Below are positions 22,721 to 30,994 of a stretch of DNA of 33,290 bases, piece by piece; the stretch's first letter is position 1; every line of letters starts with the position of its first letter. The stretch is from the NCBI GenBank assembly GCA_002491115.1, contig DKVI01000078.1, forward strand, positions 1-33,290, read 5' to 3'. A program made the translations under genes and the position numbers. The DNA is from Lachnospiraceae bacterium UBA7182. Lineage in GTDB: Bacteria > Bacillota > Clostridia > Lachnospirales > Lachnospiraceae. A model generated the notes under the pieces. It was not told where the DNA came from. It saw nothing but the letters and a program-made list of their open reading frames with translations, and searched no databases.

Positions 22721-24763
22721 ATGAAAAAAAATGTGAAACTGAAAGGACAGCTCCGCCTGTATGTACGATGGCCGTTATATCTGACCGTGCTTTTGGCGGC
22801 CATGAATGTATGGATTTACCTGCTGGACCAGAGCGCCGGTATGGTGATGGCGGTGTTTGTGGTGGTCTATGCCCTGATCGGGGGAATTCTGTATATCAGC
22901 AACAAACCGGTGATCTATACAGAGCTGGTCTCTTTTGCGACCCATTACGGGACAATCCAGAAAAATCTTTTAAAAGAACTGGCGCTTCCCTACGCGCTTT
23001 TGGACGAGGATGGGAAGATTATATGGATGAACCGGCAGTTTATGAATATCACAGGCAAAGGTCCCGAGTACAGCCGCGCAGTCACGACGGTCTTTCCCGA
23101 GCTGAATAAAGAAGTATTTCCTACGGAGGAAGAACCTCATATGTTTGTGGAGTTTTCCTTTAAGGAGGCAGATTACCGGGCGGATATGAAGCGAATCGGC
23201 ATGGACGACGATACGGAGGCACTGCATCTGCTGGGAGATATGCGTTTTACGGGAAGTCTGGTCGCTTTATATCTGTTTGACGTGACGGAGATCAACCATT
23301 ATATCCGGGAGAACCAGGAGCAGCGCATGGCGGCGGGACTGGTGTATATCGACAATTACGACGAGATTATGGAAAATGTAGAAGAAATACATTCTTCCCT
23401 TCTGGTGGCTCTGATCGAGCGTAAAATCAACAAATACTTTAACGGTTACGACGGGATCGTCAGAAAACTTGAGAAGGACCGCTTCTTTGTGGTCATGAAA
23501 GAGAAAGCGCTTGCTCAGATCAGAGACAGCAAATTTGACCTTCTGCAGGATATAAAGACAGTCAATATCGGGAATGAGATGGCCATCACTTTAAGTATCA
23601 GCATCGGCTCCGGGGGCGCCACTTATATGGACTGTATGGAATATGCCCGAAGTGCCATGGATCTGGCGCTGGCCAGGGGCGGCGACCAGGCCGTGGTGAA
23701 GGCAAAAGACCAGATCACTTATTATGGCGGTAAAACACAGCAGGTGGAGAAAAACACGAGAGTCAAAGCCCGCGTGAAGGCACAGGCATTCCGGGAGATT
23801 GTGGAAGCGAAGGATAAAGTGGTAGTTATGGGCCACCGTCTGACAGACGCGGATTCCTTTGGCGCTATGGTGGGTATCTACAGAGCCGCGAAAACGCTGA
23901 ATAAAAAAGCTTATATGGTAATTAATGACGTGACTACTTCCGTGCGTCCTATGCTGGATACATTTAATGAAGCAAACAGCGGAGAATCGGGAGTCGTCAT
24001 AGGCAGCGGGCAGGCACGGGAGATTGTGGATAAAAATACCGTGGTAGTGGTGGTGGACACCAACCGCCCCAGCTATACGGAGTGTGAAGACATTTTAAGC
24101 ATGACACCCACGGTCGTGGTATTTGATCATCACAGAAGGGGCAATGAAGCCATCAGCCCGGCAGTGTTGTCTTATATAGAACCCAGCGCGTCCTCGGCCT
24201 GTGAGATGGTTTCCGAGATTTTGCAGTATTTTGCGGATAATGTGCGTCTGAAAGGCGGAGAGGCAGACTGTATCTATGCAGGAATCATTATTGATACGGA
24301 TAATTTTGTCAGCAAAGCGGGCGTACGTACCTTTGAGGCAGCTGCGTTCCTGCGGCGGTGCGGCGCAGATGTGACTAGGGTGCGCAAGATGTTCCGCAAC
24401 GATATGGCAGAGTATAAAGCGAGGGCGGAGACGGTACGCCATGCGGAAGTATATAAAGGTTTTGCGCTGTCGGTCTGTCCGGGGAAAGGACTGGCAAGTC
24501 CTACGATTGTGGGCGCTCAGGCGGCCAACGAACTGTTGAATATTATCGGAGTACGCGCTTCTGTTGTCCTGACAGAATATAATGGCAGAATTTATGTGAG
24601 CGCCCGCTCGATTGATGAGGTAAACGTACAGATCATTATGGAGAGAATGGGCGGAGGCGGCCATCTGAACGTGGCCGGCGCGCAGCTGGACTGTTCTGTG
24701 GAGGAGGCTATGGAGCAGGTGCGTAAAACGCTGGATCAGATGTTGGAGGAAGGAGAACTGTAA
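22721..24763 (+). CDS. gdpP: c-di-AMP phosphodiesterase GdpP (DHH/DHHA1)
   Basis: 680 residues. Two transmembrane helices (about 14-32 and 40-60) are followed by a PAS-like domain (PYALLDEDGKIIWMNRQFM) and a degenerate GGDEF domain (about 175-310) with no GGDEF motif. The DHH domain (about 340-500) has GHRLTDADSFGA, VVVDTNRP, VVFDHHRRG and GIIIDTDNF. The DHHA1 domain ends in MGGGGHLNVAGAQ. The enzyme cleaves cyclic di-AMP to pApA and so tunes potassium, osmotic and cell-wall homeostasis. AGAGG lies about 9 bp before the ATG. It overlaps rplI by one base at TAATG; gdpP-rplI-dnaB is the conserved order. Confidence 0.95.
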   Translation: MKKNVKLKGQLRLYVRWPLYLTVLLAAMNVWIYLLDQSAGMVMAVFVVVYALIGGILYISNKPVIYTELVSFATHYGTIQKNLLKELALPYALLDEDGKIIWMNRQFMNITGKGPEYSRAVTTVFPELNKEVFPTEEEPHMFVEFSFKEADYRADMKRIGMDDDTEALHLLGDMRFTGSLVALYLFDVTEINHYIRENQEQRMAAGLVYIDNYDEIMENVEEIHSSLLVALIERKINKYFNGYDGIVRKLEKDRFFVVMKEKALAQIRDSKFDLLQDIKTVNIGNEMAITLSISIGSGGATYMDCMEYARSAMDLALARGGDQAVVKAKDQITYYGGKTQQVEKNTRVKARVKAQAFREIVEAKDKVVVMGHRLTDADSFGAMVGIYRAAKTLNKKAYMVINDVTTSVRPMLDTFNEANSGESGVVIGSGQAREIVDKNTVVVVVDTNRPSYTECEDILSMTPTVVVFDHHRRGNEAISPAVLSYIEPSASSACEMVSEILQYFADNVRLKGGEADCIYAGIIIDTDNFVSKAGVRTFEAAAFLRRCGADVTRVRKMFRNDMAEYKARAETVRHAEVYKGFALSVCPGKGLASPTIVGAQAANELLNIIGVRASVVLTEYNGRIYVSARSIDEVNVQIIMERMGGGGHLNVAGAQLDCSVEEAMEQVRKTLDQMLEEGEL

Positions 24764-25209
24764 TGAAAGTAATTTTATTGGAAGATGTAAAATCTCTTGG
24801 AAAAAAGGGAGAAATTGTAGATGTAAGCGACGGGTATGCAAGGAATTATATTTTCGCGAAAAAACTGGGGCTGGAAGCAACCGCTAAAAACCTGAACGAT
24901 TTGAAGCTTAAAAAGGCCCATGAGGATAAACTGGCGCAGCAGAGACTGGAAGAGGCAAAAGCATTTGCATCTGACCTGGAAAAAGTGCAGGTGGTTTTAA
25001 AGATCAAAGCAGGGGAAGGCGGTAAGCTTTTTGGATCAATTTCATCCAAAGAGATTGCCCAGGCGGCAAAGGATCAGCTGAATCTGGAAATTGATAAGAA
25101 AAAGATGGTTCTGCCGACCCCGATCAAGGCGGTAGGGACGACAATGGTTCCTGTAAAACTGCATCCCCAGGTGACAGGAGAGCTGAAGGTGATTGTAGAG
25201 GAAGCATAA
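24763..25209 (+). CDS. rplI: 50S ribosomal protein L9
   Basis: 148 residues beginning MKVILLEDVKSLGKKGEIVD, with the N-domain motif VSDGYARNYIFAKKLGLEAT, the long connecting helix, and the C-domain with GGKLFGSISSKEIAQA. L9 binds 23S rRNA and helps keep reading frame. The ATG shares its A with the gdpP stop codon, so translation is coupled; AAGGAG lies in the gdpP 3' end. Confidence 0.97.
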   Translation: MKVILLEDVKSLGKKGEIVDVSDGYARNYIFAKKLGLEATAKNLNDLKLKKAHEDKLAQQRLEEAKAFASDLEKVQVVLKIKAGEGGKLFGSISSKEIAQAAKDQLNLEIDKKKMVLPTPIKAVGTTMVPVKLHPQVTGELKVIVEEA

Positions 25210-25228
25210 GCGGAGAGGAGCTCACAAG

Positions 25229-26578
25229 ATGGAGGAAGCGCTTATAAAACGCGTCATGCCTCATGATGAAGAAGCGGAAGGTTCCGTGATCGGCGCCATG
25301 CTTCTGGACAATGAAAAAATCCTGGCTGTTTCGGAGATTATTACAGGAGAGGATTTTTATCAGAAGCAAAGGGGTGTCGTCTATGACACGATGGTGGAGC
25401 TGTATAATGAAGGCAAGCCGGTGGAGCCGACCATCCTTCATACGCGCCTCAAAGAAAAAGGCCTTCCCGAGGAAGTCTGCAGTGTGGGAGAGATCCTTCA
25501 CTGGATGAATCAGCCCGTGACTTCTGCCAATATAAAACATTATGCGAAGATCGTGGCGGAACGGGCGGTTGCAAGGCGTCTGATCCGTCTGAATGAGGAA
25601 ATTGCCAATGCCTGCTATGCCTGCTCCCGGAAAGTAGACGACGTGCTGGAGGAAGCGGAAAAGAGGATATTTGATCTGGTCAGAAAAGGCAGCGAGAACG
25701 AATTTGTTCCGATTCGTAAAGTCGTGGTGGACGCGATGAAAAAGATTGACGCGGCATCCAGAACCCGAGGCCGTGTAACCGGGCTGGAGACCGGTTTTAT
25801 GGATCTGGATTACAAGACGTCAGGGCTGCAGCCCTCAGATCTGGTACTGATCGCCGCCAGGCCGTCTATGGGAAAGACGGCGTTTGTGCTGAATATGGCA
25901 CAGCATATGGCTTTTAAAAAAGATCTTCCGGTAGCGATCTTCAGCCTGGAGATGTCAAAAGATCAGCTTGTAAACCGTATGCTTTCTCTGGAATCCCATG
26001 TGGACGCCCAGAAGATCCGCACGGGCCGTCTGACGGACGAGGACTGGATGAATCTGGTGGAGGGTTCCGCCAACATCGCCAATTCCAGGCTGGTAATCGA
26101 CGATACGCCGGGGATTACGCTGCCGACGCTTCGCTCCAAATGCCGGAAGCTGAAACTGGAATATGGGATACAGATTGTGATTATAGATTATCTGCAGCTG
26201 ATGAGCGGGGATACGAAGAGCAACTCCGCGTCCAGGCAGCAGGAAATATCAGATATATCCAGGGGGTTAAAGGCGCTTGCCAGAGAGCTGAATGTGCCGG
26301 TGGTTGCGCTTTCGCAGTTAAGCCGTGCGGTAGAACAAAGACCCGATCACCGTCCCATGCTTTCGGACCTGCGTGAATCAGGCGCCATCGAGCAGGATGC
26401 GGACGTGGTCATGTTCCTGTACCGGGAAGGGTATTATAACCGTGATCTGTCAGAGGCGGAGCAGAGAGTGGCGGAAGTGATCATCGCCAAGCAGAGAAAC
26501 GGCCCGATCGGGACCGTAAATCTTCTGTGGATGCCGGAACTTACCAAGTTTACTGATATAGATCGGTCATTATCTTAG
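25229..26578 (+). CDS. dnaB: Replicative DNA helicase DnaB
   Basis: 449 residues. The N-terminal domain starts near PHDEEAEGSVIGAMLLD. The RecA-like helicase domain has Walker A ARPSMGKTAF near residue 208, Walker B IVIIDYLQLM near 310, and DNA-contact and arginine-finger segments SDLRESGAIEQDADVVMFL and IIAKQRNGPIGTV. It forms the hexameric fork helicase that unwinds DNA ahead of the polymerase. GAGAGGAG lies about 9-10 bp before the ATG. It ends the gdpP-rplI-dnaB cluster. Confidence 0.97.
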   Translation: MEEALIKRVMPHDEEAEGSVIGAMLLDNEKILAVSEIITGEDFYQKQRGVVYDTMVELYNEGKPVEPTILHTRLKEKGLPEEVCSVGEILHWMNQPVTSANIKHYAKIVAERAVARRLIRLNEEIANACYACSRKVDDVLEEAEKRIFDLVRKGSENEFVPIRKVVVDAMKKIDAASRTRGRVTGLETGFMDLDYKTSGLQPSDLVLIAARPSMGKTAFVLNMAQHMAFKKDLPVAIFSLEMSKDQLVNRMLSLESHVDAQKIRTGRLTDEDWMNLVEGSANIANSRLVIDDTPGITLPTLRSKCRKLKLEYGIQIVIIDYLQLMSGDTKSNSASRQQEISDISRGLKALARELNVPVVALSQLSRAVEQRPDHRPMLSDLRESGAIEQDADVVMFLYREGYYNRDLSEAEQRVAEVIIAKQRNGPIGTVNLLWMPELTKFTDIDRSLS

Positions 26579-26588
26579 AATATTACGC

Positions 26589-26617
26589 TTGCATATTCAG
26601 GCGTTTTATATTAAAAT
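26589..26617 (+). promoter_or_regulatory. Promoter of the ferredoxin gene
   Basis: TTGCAT (26589-26594), 17 bp and TAAAAT (26612-26617), starting a short leader of about 45 bases before the ferredoxin ATG. Confidence 0.68.
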
Positions 26618-26668
26618 AGACCCAGAAGCTGAACGGGGTTTCAAAAATATGTAAGGAGGATAAGTACC

Positions 26669-26839
26669 ATGGCATATGTTATTTCTGATGACTGCGTAGC
26701 ATGCGGCACCTGTGCAGAAGTTTGTCCGGCAGACGCTATTTCCGAAGGCGATGGCAAATACGTAATCGATGCAGATGCATGTCTGGAGTGTGGCACCTGT
26801 GAGGGCGAATGTCCGAACGACGCGATCTCCGCTGAGTAA
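26669..26839 (+). CDS. 2[4Fe-4S] ferredoxin
   Basis: 56 residues, full length for a clostridial-type ferredoxin. Two CxxCxxCxxxCP-type motifs are complete: CVACGTCAEVCP (9-20) and CLECGTCEGECP (38-49), so eight cysteines hold two cubane clusters. Residues are acidic overall, as expected. It carries low-potential electrons for anaerobic enzymes such as pyruvate:ferredoxin oxidoreductase or hydrogenase. AAGGAGG lies about 9 bp before the ATG, and the gene has its own promoter and terminator. Confidence 0.96.
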   Translation: MAYVISDDCVACGTCAEVCPADAISEGDGKYVIDADACLECGTCEGECPNDAISAE

Positions 26840-26867
26840 TCTGAAATAATCAGTACAAACAAAAAGG

Positions 26868-26896
26868 CATAGTCCTAAAGGACTATGTCTTTTTTT
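26868..26896. terminator. Bidirectional terminator shared by ferredoxin and MerR-like genes
   Basis: CATAGTCC (26868-26875), TAAA and GGACTATG (26880-26887) form an 8-bp stem. A T-run follows on the plus strand, and an equal T-run (from AAAAA at 26861-26865) follows on the minus strand. The stop codon and last codons of the MerR-like gene lie inside the stem. Confidence 0.9.
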
Positions 26897-27525
26897 GGTT
26901 TTTCGCCAAAAAACCAGGGTTTTTTGGCAGGTTCTTTTACTTCTTTGATTTCTTTTATCTTTGATTCTTTTACTTTGATCTTTTTAATCCGGGGCTCTTT
27001 TTTCTTTTTCTCTGCTTTTCGTCCAAGCGCGAGTACTCTTCTTTGCTTCTGCGAGGAGCGGATCAGCTCGTCCAGCTTTTTGTAATGGGTTTCTTCCCGC
27101 TCTTCCTGGAGACGGAACAGATAGTCCATCTCTTTGACAACCTGTGAGGAGACCTGATGACTTAACTCTTTACCCATCTCCTGCTGGCTCTCCCGGATGG
27201 CCTGCGAGACGACCTTGCCCAGGATTACCTGAAACTGTTCCATCTTGTCGCCGACCGGTGGTTCCGGTTCGCGTACAATGGCCGGTGGTATATTGCCCTG
27301 TTCCATCTCGGTTAAAAGTGCCTTGATTGCTTTGAGCTGAAAGCCCTGCTCCTTCAGATCTTTAATGTGATGAAACATCTGGATGTTATCTTCCGTATAG
27401 CAGCGATGACCCATTTCGTTGCGCATGATAGGCAGTTCCAGTTCATCTTCCCAGTATCTTAAGACATGGGATTCCACATCCACCATTTTGGCAACGTCGG
27501 AGATCATGTAGCGCTTTGAATCCAT
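26875..27525 (-). CDS. MerR-like helix-turn-helix protein with Lys-rich tail
   Basis: 216 residues from the ATG at 27525; GGAGGG lies 6 bp upstream of this ATG and directly abuts another in-frame ATG at 27531. The N-terminal ~75 residues form a MerR DNA-binding domain (YMISDVAKMVDVESHVLRYW, then LKEQGFQLKAIKALL). A long helical, coiled-coil-prone middle (about 95-160) follows. The tail (about 170-205) is a run of Lys/Glu repeats such as KIKVKESKIKEIKEVKEP, which may bind DNA non-specifically. This architecture resembles RacA-like or DUF3967-type proteins more than metal-sensing MerR. Its promoter overlaps that of the divergent DUF1858 gene. Confidence 0.82.
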   Translation of the reverse strand: MDSKRYMISDVAKMVDVESHVLRYWEDELELPIMRNEMGHRCYTEDNIQMFHHIKDLKEQGFQLKAIKALLTEMEQGNIPPAIVREPEPPVGDKMEQFQVILGKVVSQAIRESQQEMGKELSHQVSSQVVKEMDYLFRLQEEREETHYKKLDELIRSSQKQRRVLALGRKAEKKKKEPRIKKIKVKESKIKEIKEVKEPAKKPWFFGEKPKKDIVL

Positions 27526-27567
27526 ATACATCCCTCCACCTTTATGAAATTGTGTTAATACATACTT

Positions 27568-27595
27568 AGTATACCATACTCCCTTGATTTTGCAA
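27568..27595 (-). promoter_or_regulatory. Promoter of the MerR-like gene
   Basis: On the minus strand TTGCAA (27595-27590), 16 bp and TATACT (27573-27568), preceded by TGG as an extended -10. Confidence 0.72.
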
Positions 27596-27612
27596 GTAAA
27601 TAGGCTTATAAT
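27584..27612 (+). promoter_or_regulatory. Promoter of the DUF1858 gene, overlapping the divergent one
   Basis: TTGATT (27584-27589), 17 bp and TATAAT (27607-27612). Its -35 lies within the MerR-like gene's promoter, so both polymerases cannot bind at once. The leader of about 56 bases contains an imperfect AT-rich dyad (TTAAAC...GTTTAA). Confidence 0.72.
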
Positions 27613-27674
27613 ATGTGTATTATTAAACGTCGCAAAAATCGCGCGGTTTAAAATACGATAGGAGGGTACCTGAA

Positions 27675-27875
27675 ATGGAGAAAATTTCCAAAGATATGAT
27701 CATTGCGGATCTGGTGAAGTTAGATCCGAATATCATTCCGATCCTTATGCGGGAAGGCATGCACTGTATTGGCTGTCCGTCCGCGCAGGCAGAGAGTCTC
27801 GAAGAGGCGGCAGTGGTTCACGGGATGGATCCGGACGTACTGGTTGCAAGACTGAATACTTTTCTTGGAGCATAG
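27675..27875 (+). CDS. DUF1858 redox disulfide-type small protein
   Basis: 66 residues, complete. It matches DUF1858 (the hybrid-cluster-associated disulfide family) in ISKDMIIADLVKLDP, the central MHCIGCPSAQAESLEEAA with its CxxC, and the helical HGMDPDVLVARLN. The two cysteines could form a reversible disulfide or bind a metal or cluster; the family is typical of anaerobes, and its function is not settled. AGGAGGG lies about 9 bp before the ATG. Its promoter overlaps that of the MerR-like gene, suggesting joint control. Confidence 0.92.
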   Translation: MEKISKDMIIADLVKLDPNIIPILMREGMHCIGCPSAQAESLEEAAVVHGMDPDVLVARLNTFLGA

Positions 27876-27877
27876 CA

Positions 27878-27920
27878 AAAAGGCTGTTTCATAATAGATC
27901 CTATTATGAAGCAGCCTTTT
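27878..27920. terminator. Long bidirectional terminator between DUF1858 and mecA
   Basis: A stem of about 20 pairs (27878-27897 with 27901-27920), including one T-G, closes on a 3-base loop. AAAA and TTTT at the two ends let it end transcripts from both convergent genes. Confidence 0.92.
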
Positions 27921-27937
27921 GTCCTGACGGATCAGTC

Positions 27938-28672
27938 TCAGATCTCGACCAGTTGCTGCAGGGCCCGATCTTTCAGCAATAAAGAAAAATGTTCCTGCAT
28001 ATAAGCTTCGTTGGAAGCCGTATATTTGCTGCTGGCGCCATACTCGGACAGAATATTGCATACTTTGTTGAACTCTTCCGGCGTGTGGTCCGATTTTGTG
28101 ATGACCAGATGATACTGGTCGTTATCCGGGTTCTTATACAGCCGGTTCTCCCCATGATAGATGTCTTTCAGAATATGGGAGGCTTCCACGATGGAATCCA
28201 GGCGCCAGAACAGATAGAGTTTTCTCATATCCAGTTCGCTGGCCAGTGTGGCAGCCTGCTGCTCTCTTGTCTCCTTGGGCGTATTCTTAAGCCGGTGTTC
28301 CAGAAGCTTCTGGAACAGGTCCAGCACTTCGTCAGCGCCGTCAGGGAGAAATTCTTTTACAGAATCTTCAGGAGACTCTGATGTGCTTTGGGAGAACCTT
28401 GAAAATCTGGTATCAAGTTCCTCCGGGTCTGACACTTTCGTTATATCTAGAATAATGCACTCATTGGGCATTGGAATAGCTTCAATCATCAATGGAATGT
28501 TGTCAGCCTCGAAACCAAACTGGTGGGAGGCCTGTTCCATCATGTCCCTGAACAGGGAACGTGCCTTTTCCGAACCGTAGGCAATCTCGCTGAGCTTGAT
28601 ATGACGGACTTCCAGATCGTCGCGTGTCAGAATACAACGTATTTTGTTTTCATTGATTTTTTCTAATCTCAT
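27938..28672 (-). CDS. mecA: Adaptor protein MecA
   Basis: 244 residues. The N-terminal substrate-binding domain starts MRLEKINENKIRCILTRDDL and includes SEKARSLFRDMMEQASHQFG. The C-terminal ClpC-binding domain ends with LVITKSDHTPEEFNKVCNIL and YGASSKYTASNEAYMQEH. A variable acidic linker lies between (about 85-115). MecA delivers substrates such as ComK to the ClpCP protease and assembles the ClpC hexamer in Bacillus; the role in Clostridia is less well studied. A near-consensus promoter lies 34-62 bp upstream. Confidence 0.95.
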   Translation of the reverse strand: MRLEKINENKIRCILTRDDLEVRHIKLSEIAYGSEKARSLFRDMMEQASHQFGFEADNIPLMIEAIPMPNECIILDITKVSDPEELDTRFSRFSQSTSESPEDSVKEFLPDGADEVLDLFQKLLEHRLKNTPKETREQQAATLASELDMRKLYLFWRLDSIVEASHILKDIYHGENRLYKNPDNDQYHLVITKSDHTPEEFNKVCNILSEYGASSKYTASNEAYMQEHFSLLLKDRALQQLVEI

Positions 28673-28705
28673 GCGATCACAACCTGTAATTTTATAGTCC
28701 CTTAT

Positions 28706-28734
28706 AGTATAAACAAAAAAGAGAGATATGTAAA
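28706..28734 (-). promoter_or_regulatory. Promoter of mecA
   Basis: On the minus strand TTTACA (28734-28729), 17 bp and TATACT (28711-28706). Confidence 0.8.
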
Positions 28735-28788
28735 GTCCGGCATGGTGTGAATTGAAGGAAAAATTACTGAAATTTTTGTAAAATATTC

Positions 28789-28816
28789 TTGAAAAATCAC
28801 GAACAAAGTATATAAT
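28789..28816 (+). promoter_or_regulatory. Promoter upstream of the micro-ORF
   Basis: TTGAAA (28789-28794), 16 bp and TATAAT (28811-28816). A transcript would start near 28823 and carry the AAGGAGGG at 28891. Confidence 0.65.
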
Positions 28817-28908
28817 AAGATTGTAAGTCTGTGTTTCTGATTCTTTTCACATGTTCTGTGGAAAAAAATCCGATTGTTTTTCAAATGAAAAAGGAGGGAT
28901 GAGAAGGC

Positions 28909-28977
28909 GTGCGGTGTGCGCAAAAATATAATATATCACGTTATTTTCTTTTGGGAAACTGCGCATACTGCTTATAG
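28909..28977 (+). CDS. Possible 22-residue cysteine-containing peptide
   Basis: A GTG at 28909 lies 10 bp after AAGGAGGG and opens a frame of 22 codons: MRCAQKYNISRYFLL, then GNCAYCL. It has three cysteines, the last two as CxxC near the end. A promoter lies 90 bp upstream. No homologue comes to mind. The competing ATG at 28899 directly abuts the Shine-Dalgarno and stops after ten codons. Either may be a leader peptide, or the site may be a leftover of a decayed gene. Confidence 0.25.
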   Translation: MRCAQKYNISRYFLLGNCAYCL

Positions 28978-29069
28978 ACGTCAAAGCTGTCAGGGTACAG
29001 AATAAAAATGATATTGGAAGAAAAGTCTTTTTATGTCCTGGATTAGTGGTGGTGGGAACGGCAGCTTTG

Positions 29070-29078
29070 TGGTATACT
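29070..29078 (+). promoter_or_regulatory. Extended -10 promoter of the GH18 gene
   Basis: TGGTATACT is an extended -10. The -35 position is weak (TGGTGG). Confidence 0.55.
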
Positions 29079-29130
29079 CATACCAGAGTGATTGAAACAG
29101 ACGAGGGATAAAGTGGTCAGGAGGACTTTC

Positions 29131-30942
29131 ATGATAAGAGACGACAGTCAGGAGAGAGAAGAACAGGAAGGTAAAGAGCAGCAGGAAAGAAGGGAGCAGG
29201 AGAGAAGAAAACGGAGAAGGCGGCCCAGAAGACGCAGAAGAAGAAGGAATCCCCGGGCAATTCCGGTACTGATCGCCCTGGTACTGGTACTGATCGTAGG
29301 CGGCAGTATGGCCATACGGATGCTGTATGAAAGGTATGCTCCATCCAAAGAACTGGCAGACACGGGCGAGTATTTTAACCTGTCCGGCGCGCAGGATATG
29401 GCGGTCCTTTTCGATGACGAGCTTTTAGAGGATAAGGCCATGTTTATGGACGGGAAAGTGTACCTGCATGTGGATACCGTATATGACAAACTGAATTCCA
29501 GGTTTTACTGGGATGAGGCGGAGAATACGTATCTGTATGCCCTTCCCACAGAACTGGTCAGCGTAGGAGTGGGGAGCAGTGAATACAGCATAGCCAAAAC
29601 AAAACACAGCGAAGGGTATGTGATCTTGAGGACTGACGGAAACGAGGCCTATGTGGCACTTGATTATATAAAGAAATATACTTGTTTTACCTACGAATAC
29701 TGGGAAGACCCCAACCGGGTGCAGATTTTTACAGAATTTGGCGATAAAGATGTGGTTACGGCCCAGAAAAAAGCGCCCGTTCGCTTCCAGGCAGGGATTA
29801 AAAGTCCGATCCTGACGACGGTAGACAAGGGTAGTACCATGTATGTGCTGGAGGAACCGACAGACATCGGCAACTGGACGAAAGTACTGACCAAAGACGG
29901 TTACATCGGTTATACCCAGAACAAAAAACTGTCTTCCGTATCCCAGGAAAAGCTGGAAGAACCGGAATTTACCGAGCCTGAATACACCAGCATTACCAGG
30001 GACCATAAGATTAATCTTGCCTGGCATCAGGTGACGAATCCGGATGCCAACGATCAGGTTTTAAGCCAGATCGCGAACACCAAAGGACTGAATGTCATAT
30101 CGCCCACCTGGTTTTCTCTGGCGGATACGGACGGGAACATCAGCTCCCTTGCCAGCGCTTCTTATGTAAACTATGTGCATCAGCAGGGACTGGAAGTGTG
30201 GGGACTGGTGAGCAACTTTAACAAAGATGTGAGTACCCATGATACGCTTCGCAAAACATCCAGTCGTCAGCGGCTGGTGAATCAGTTGATCGCGGCGGCG
30301 ATCCAGTATGAGCTGGACGGTATCAACGTGGACATTGAAGCAATTCCCGAGGAGGCCGGAAAGGCATTTATAGAGTTTGTGCGCGAGCTTTCCATTATGT
30401 GTCGGATCAACGGCATTGTCCTGTCGGTGGATAATTATGTGCCTACGGCATCCTCCGGTCATTATTTCAGAGGAGAACAGGGCGTATTTGCGGATTATGT
30501 GATTATTATGGGGTATGACGAACACTATGCGGGCGGCGATGAAGTCGGCTCTGTGGCTTCCTATGATTTTGTGGAAAAAGGCATTCAGATGACCCTGGAA
30601 GAAGTGCCGAAGGAAAAGGTTATCAACGGCATCCCGTTTTATACCCGTTTCTGGCGGACGGATGAAAACGGTGAGATCAGCAGCGAAGCCCTGGGTATGG
30701 ATAAAGCAGACGAAAAAGCCCGGAATAATGAGGTGGAACCTGTATGGGACGAAACGACTCATCAGTATTATATCGAGCTTGAATACGAAGGCAGTATCTA
30801 CCGTATGTGGATGGAGGAAGAACGCTCCATTGAAGAGAAAATGACACTGATCAAACAATATGATCTGGCCGGAGTAGCCGCCTGGAAGCTGGGACTGGAG
30901 CGTCCTGCCGTCTGGGATGTGATACTGAAATATGTGAATTGA
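29131..30942 (+). CDS. Membrane-anchored GH18 protein with SH3-like domain
   Basis: 603 residues from the ATG at 29131, with AGGAGGA 6 bp upstream. A very basic cytoplasmic tail (about 20-42, mostly Arg) precedes one transmembrane helix (about 44-66). Outside are a copper-amine-oxidase-N-like region (about 80-205), an SH3b-like domain (about 212-270) with VYVLEEPTD-type strands, and a glycoside hydrolase family 18 domain (about 290-600). The catalytic motif DGINVDIE is at 396-403 with E403 as acid/base, and FADYVIIMGYDEHY follows. Related spore-forming bacteria use such proteins on peptidoglycan or spore cortex. A strong terminator and a broken amidase gene follow. Confidence 0.9.
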   Translation: MIRDDSQEREEQEGKEQQERREQERRKRRRRPRRRRRRRNPRAIPVLIALVLVLIVGGSMAIRMLYERYAPSKELADTGEYFNLSGAQDMAVLFDDELLEDKAMFMDGKVYLHVDTVYDKLNSRFYWDEAENTYLYALPTELVSVGVGSSEYSIAKTKHSEGYVILRTDGNEAYVALDYIKKYTCFTYEYWEDPNRVQIFTEFGDKDVVTAQKKAPVRFQAGIKSPILTTVDKGSTMYVLEEPTDIGNWTKVLTKDGYIGYTQNKKLSSVSQEKLEEPEFTEPEYTSITRDHKINLAWHQVTNPDANDQVLSQIANTKGLNVISPTWFSLADTDGNISSLASASYVNYVHQQGLEVWGLVSNFNKDVSTHDTLRKTSSRQRLVNQLIAAAIQYELDGINVDIEAIPEEAGKAFIEFVRELSIMCRINGIVLSVDNYVPTASSGHYFRGEQGVFADYVIIMGYDEHYAGGDEVGSVASYDFVEKGIQMTLEEVPKEKVINGIPFYTRFWRTDENGEISSEALGMDKADEKARNNEVEPVWDETTHQYYIELEYEGSIYRMWMEEERSIEEKMTLIKQYDLAGVAAWKLGLERPAVWDVILKYVN

Positions 30943-30952
30943 TAAAAATTTT

Positions 30953-30991
30953 GCCGCATATACTTTAGGGAAAGTATATGCGGCGGTTTTT
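30953..30991 (+). terminator. Intrinsic terminator of the GH18 gene
   Basis: GCCGCATATACTTT (30953-30966), loop AGGG and AAAGTATATGCGGC (30971-30984) form a perfect 14-bp stem, followed by GGTTTTTAT. Confidence 0.95.
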
Positions 30992-30994
30992 ATA

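Larger units (their letters stand above)
28735..29130 (+). other. 396-bp region between mecA and the GH18 gene
   Basis: No ordinary gene is visible. The region holds a plus-strand promoter (28789-28816), a strong AAGGAGGG at 28891-28898 with only tiny ORFs after it, and the extended -10 promoter of the GH18 gene (29070-29078). The frame opened by the ATG at 28899 stops after ten codons (TAA 28929-28931), then stays open to 29109-29111 and reads a hydrophobic stretch (GLVVVGTAALWYTHTRV). It may be a decayed small membrane protein gene. Confidence 0.4.

Noticed and set aside
24095..24880. 261-codon ORF antisense to gdpP and rplI
   Set aside because: Shadow of two well-identified genes; no start signals and unnatural composition.
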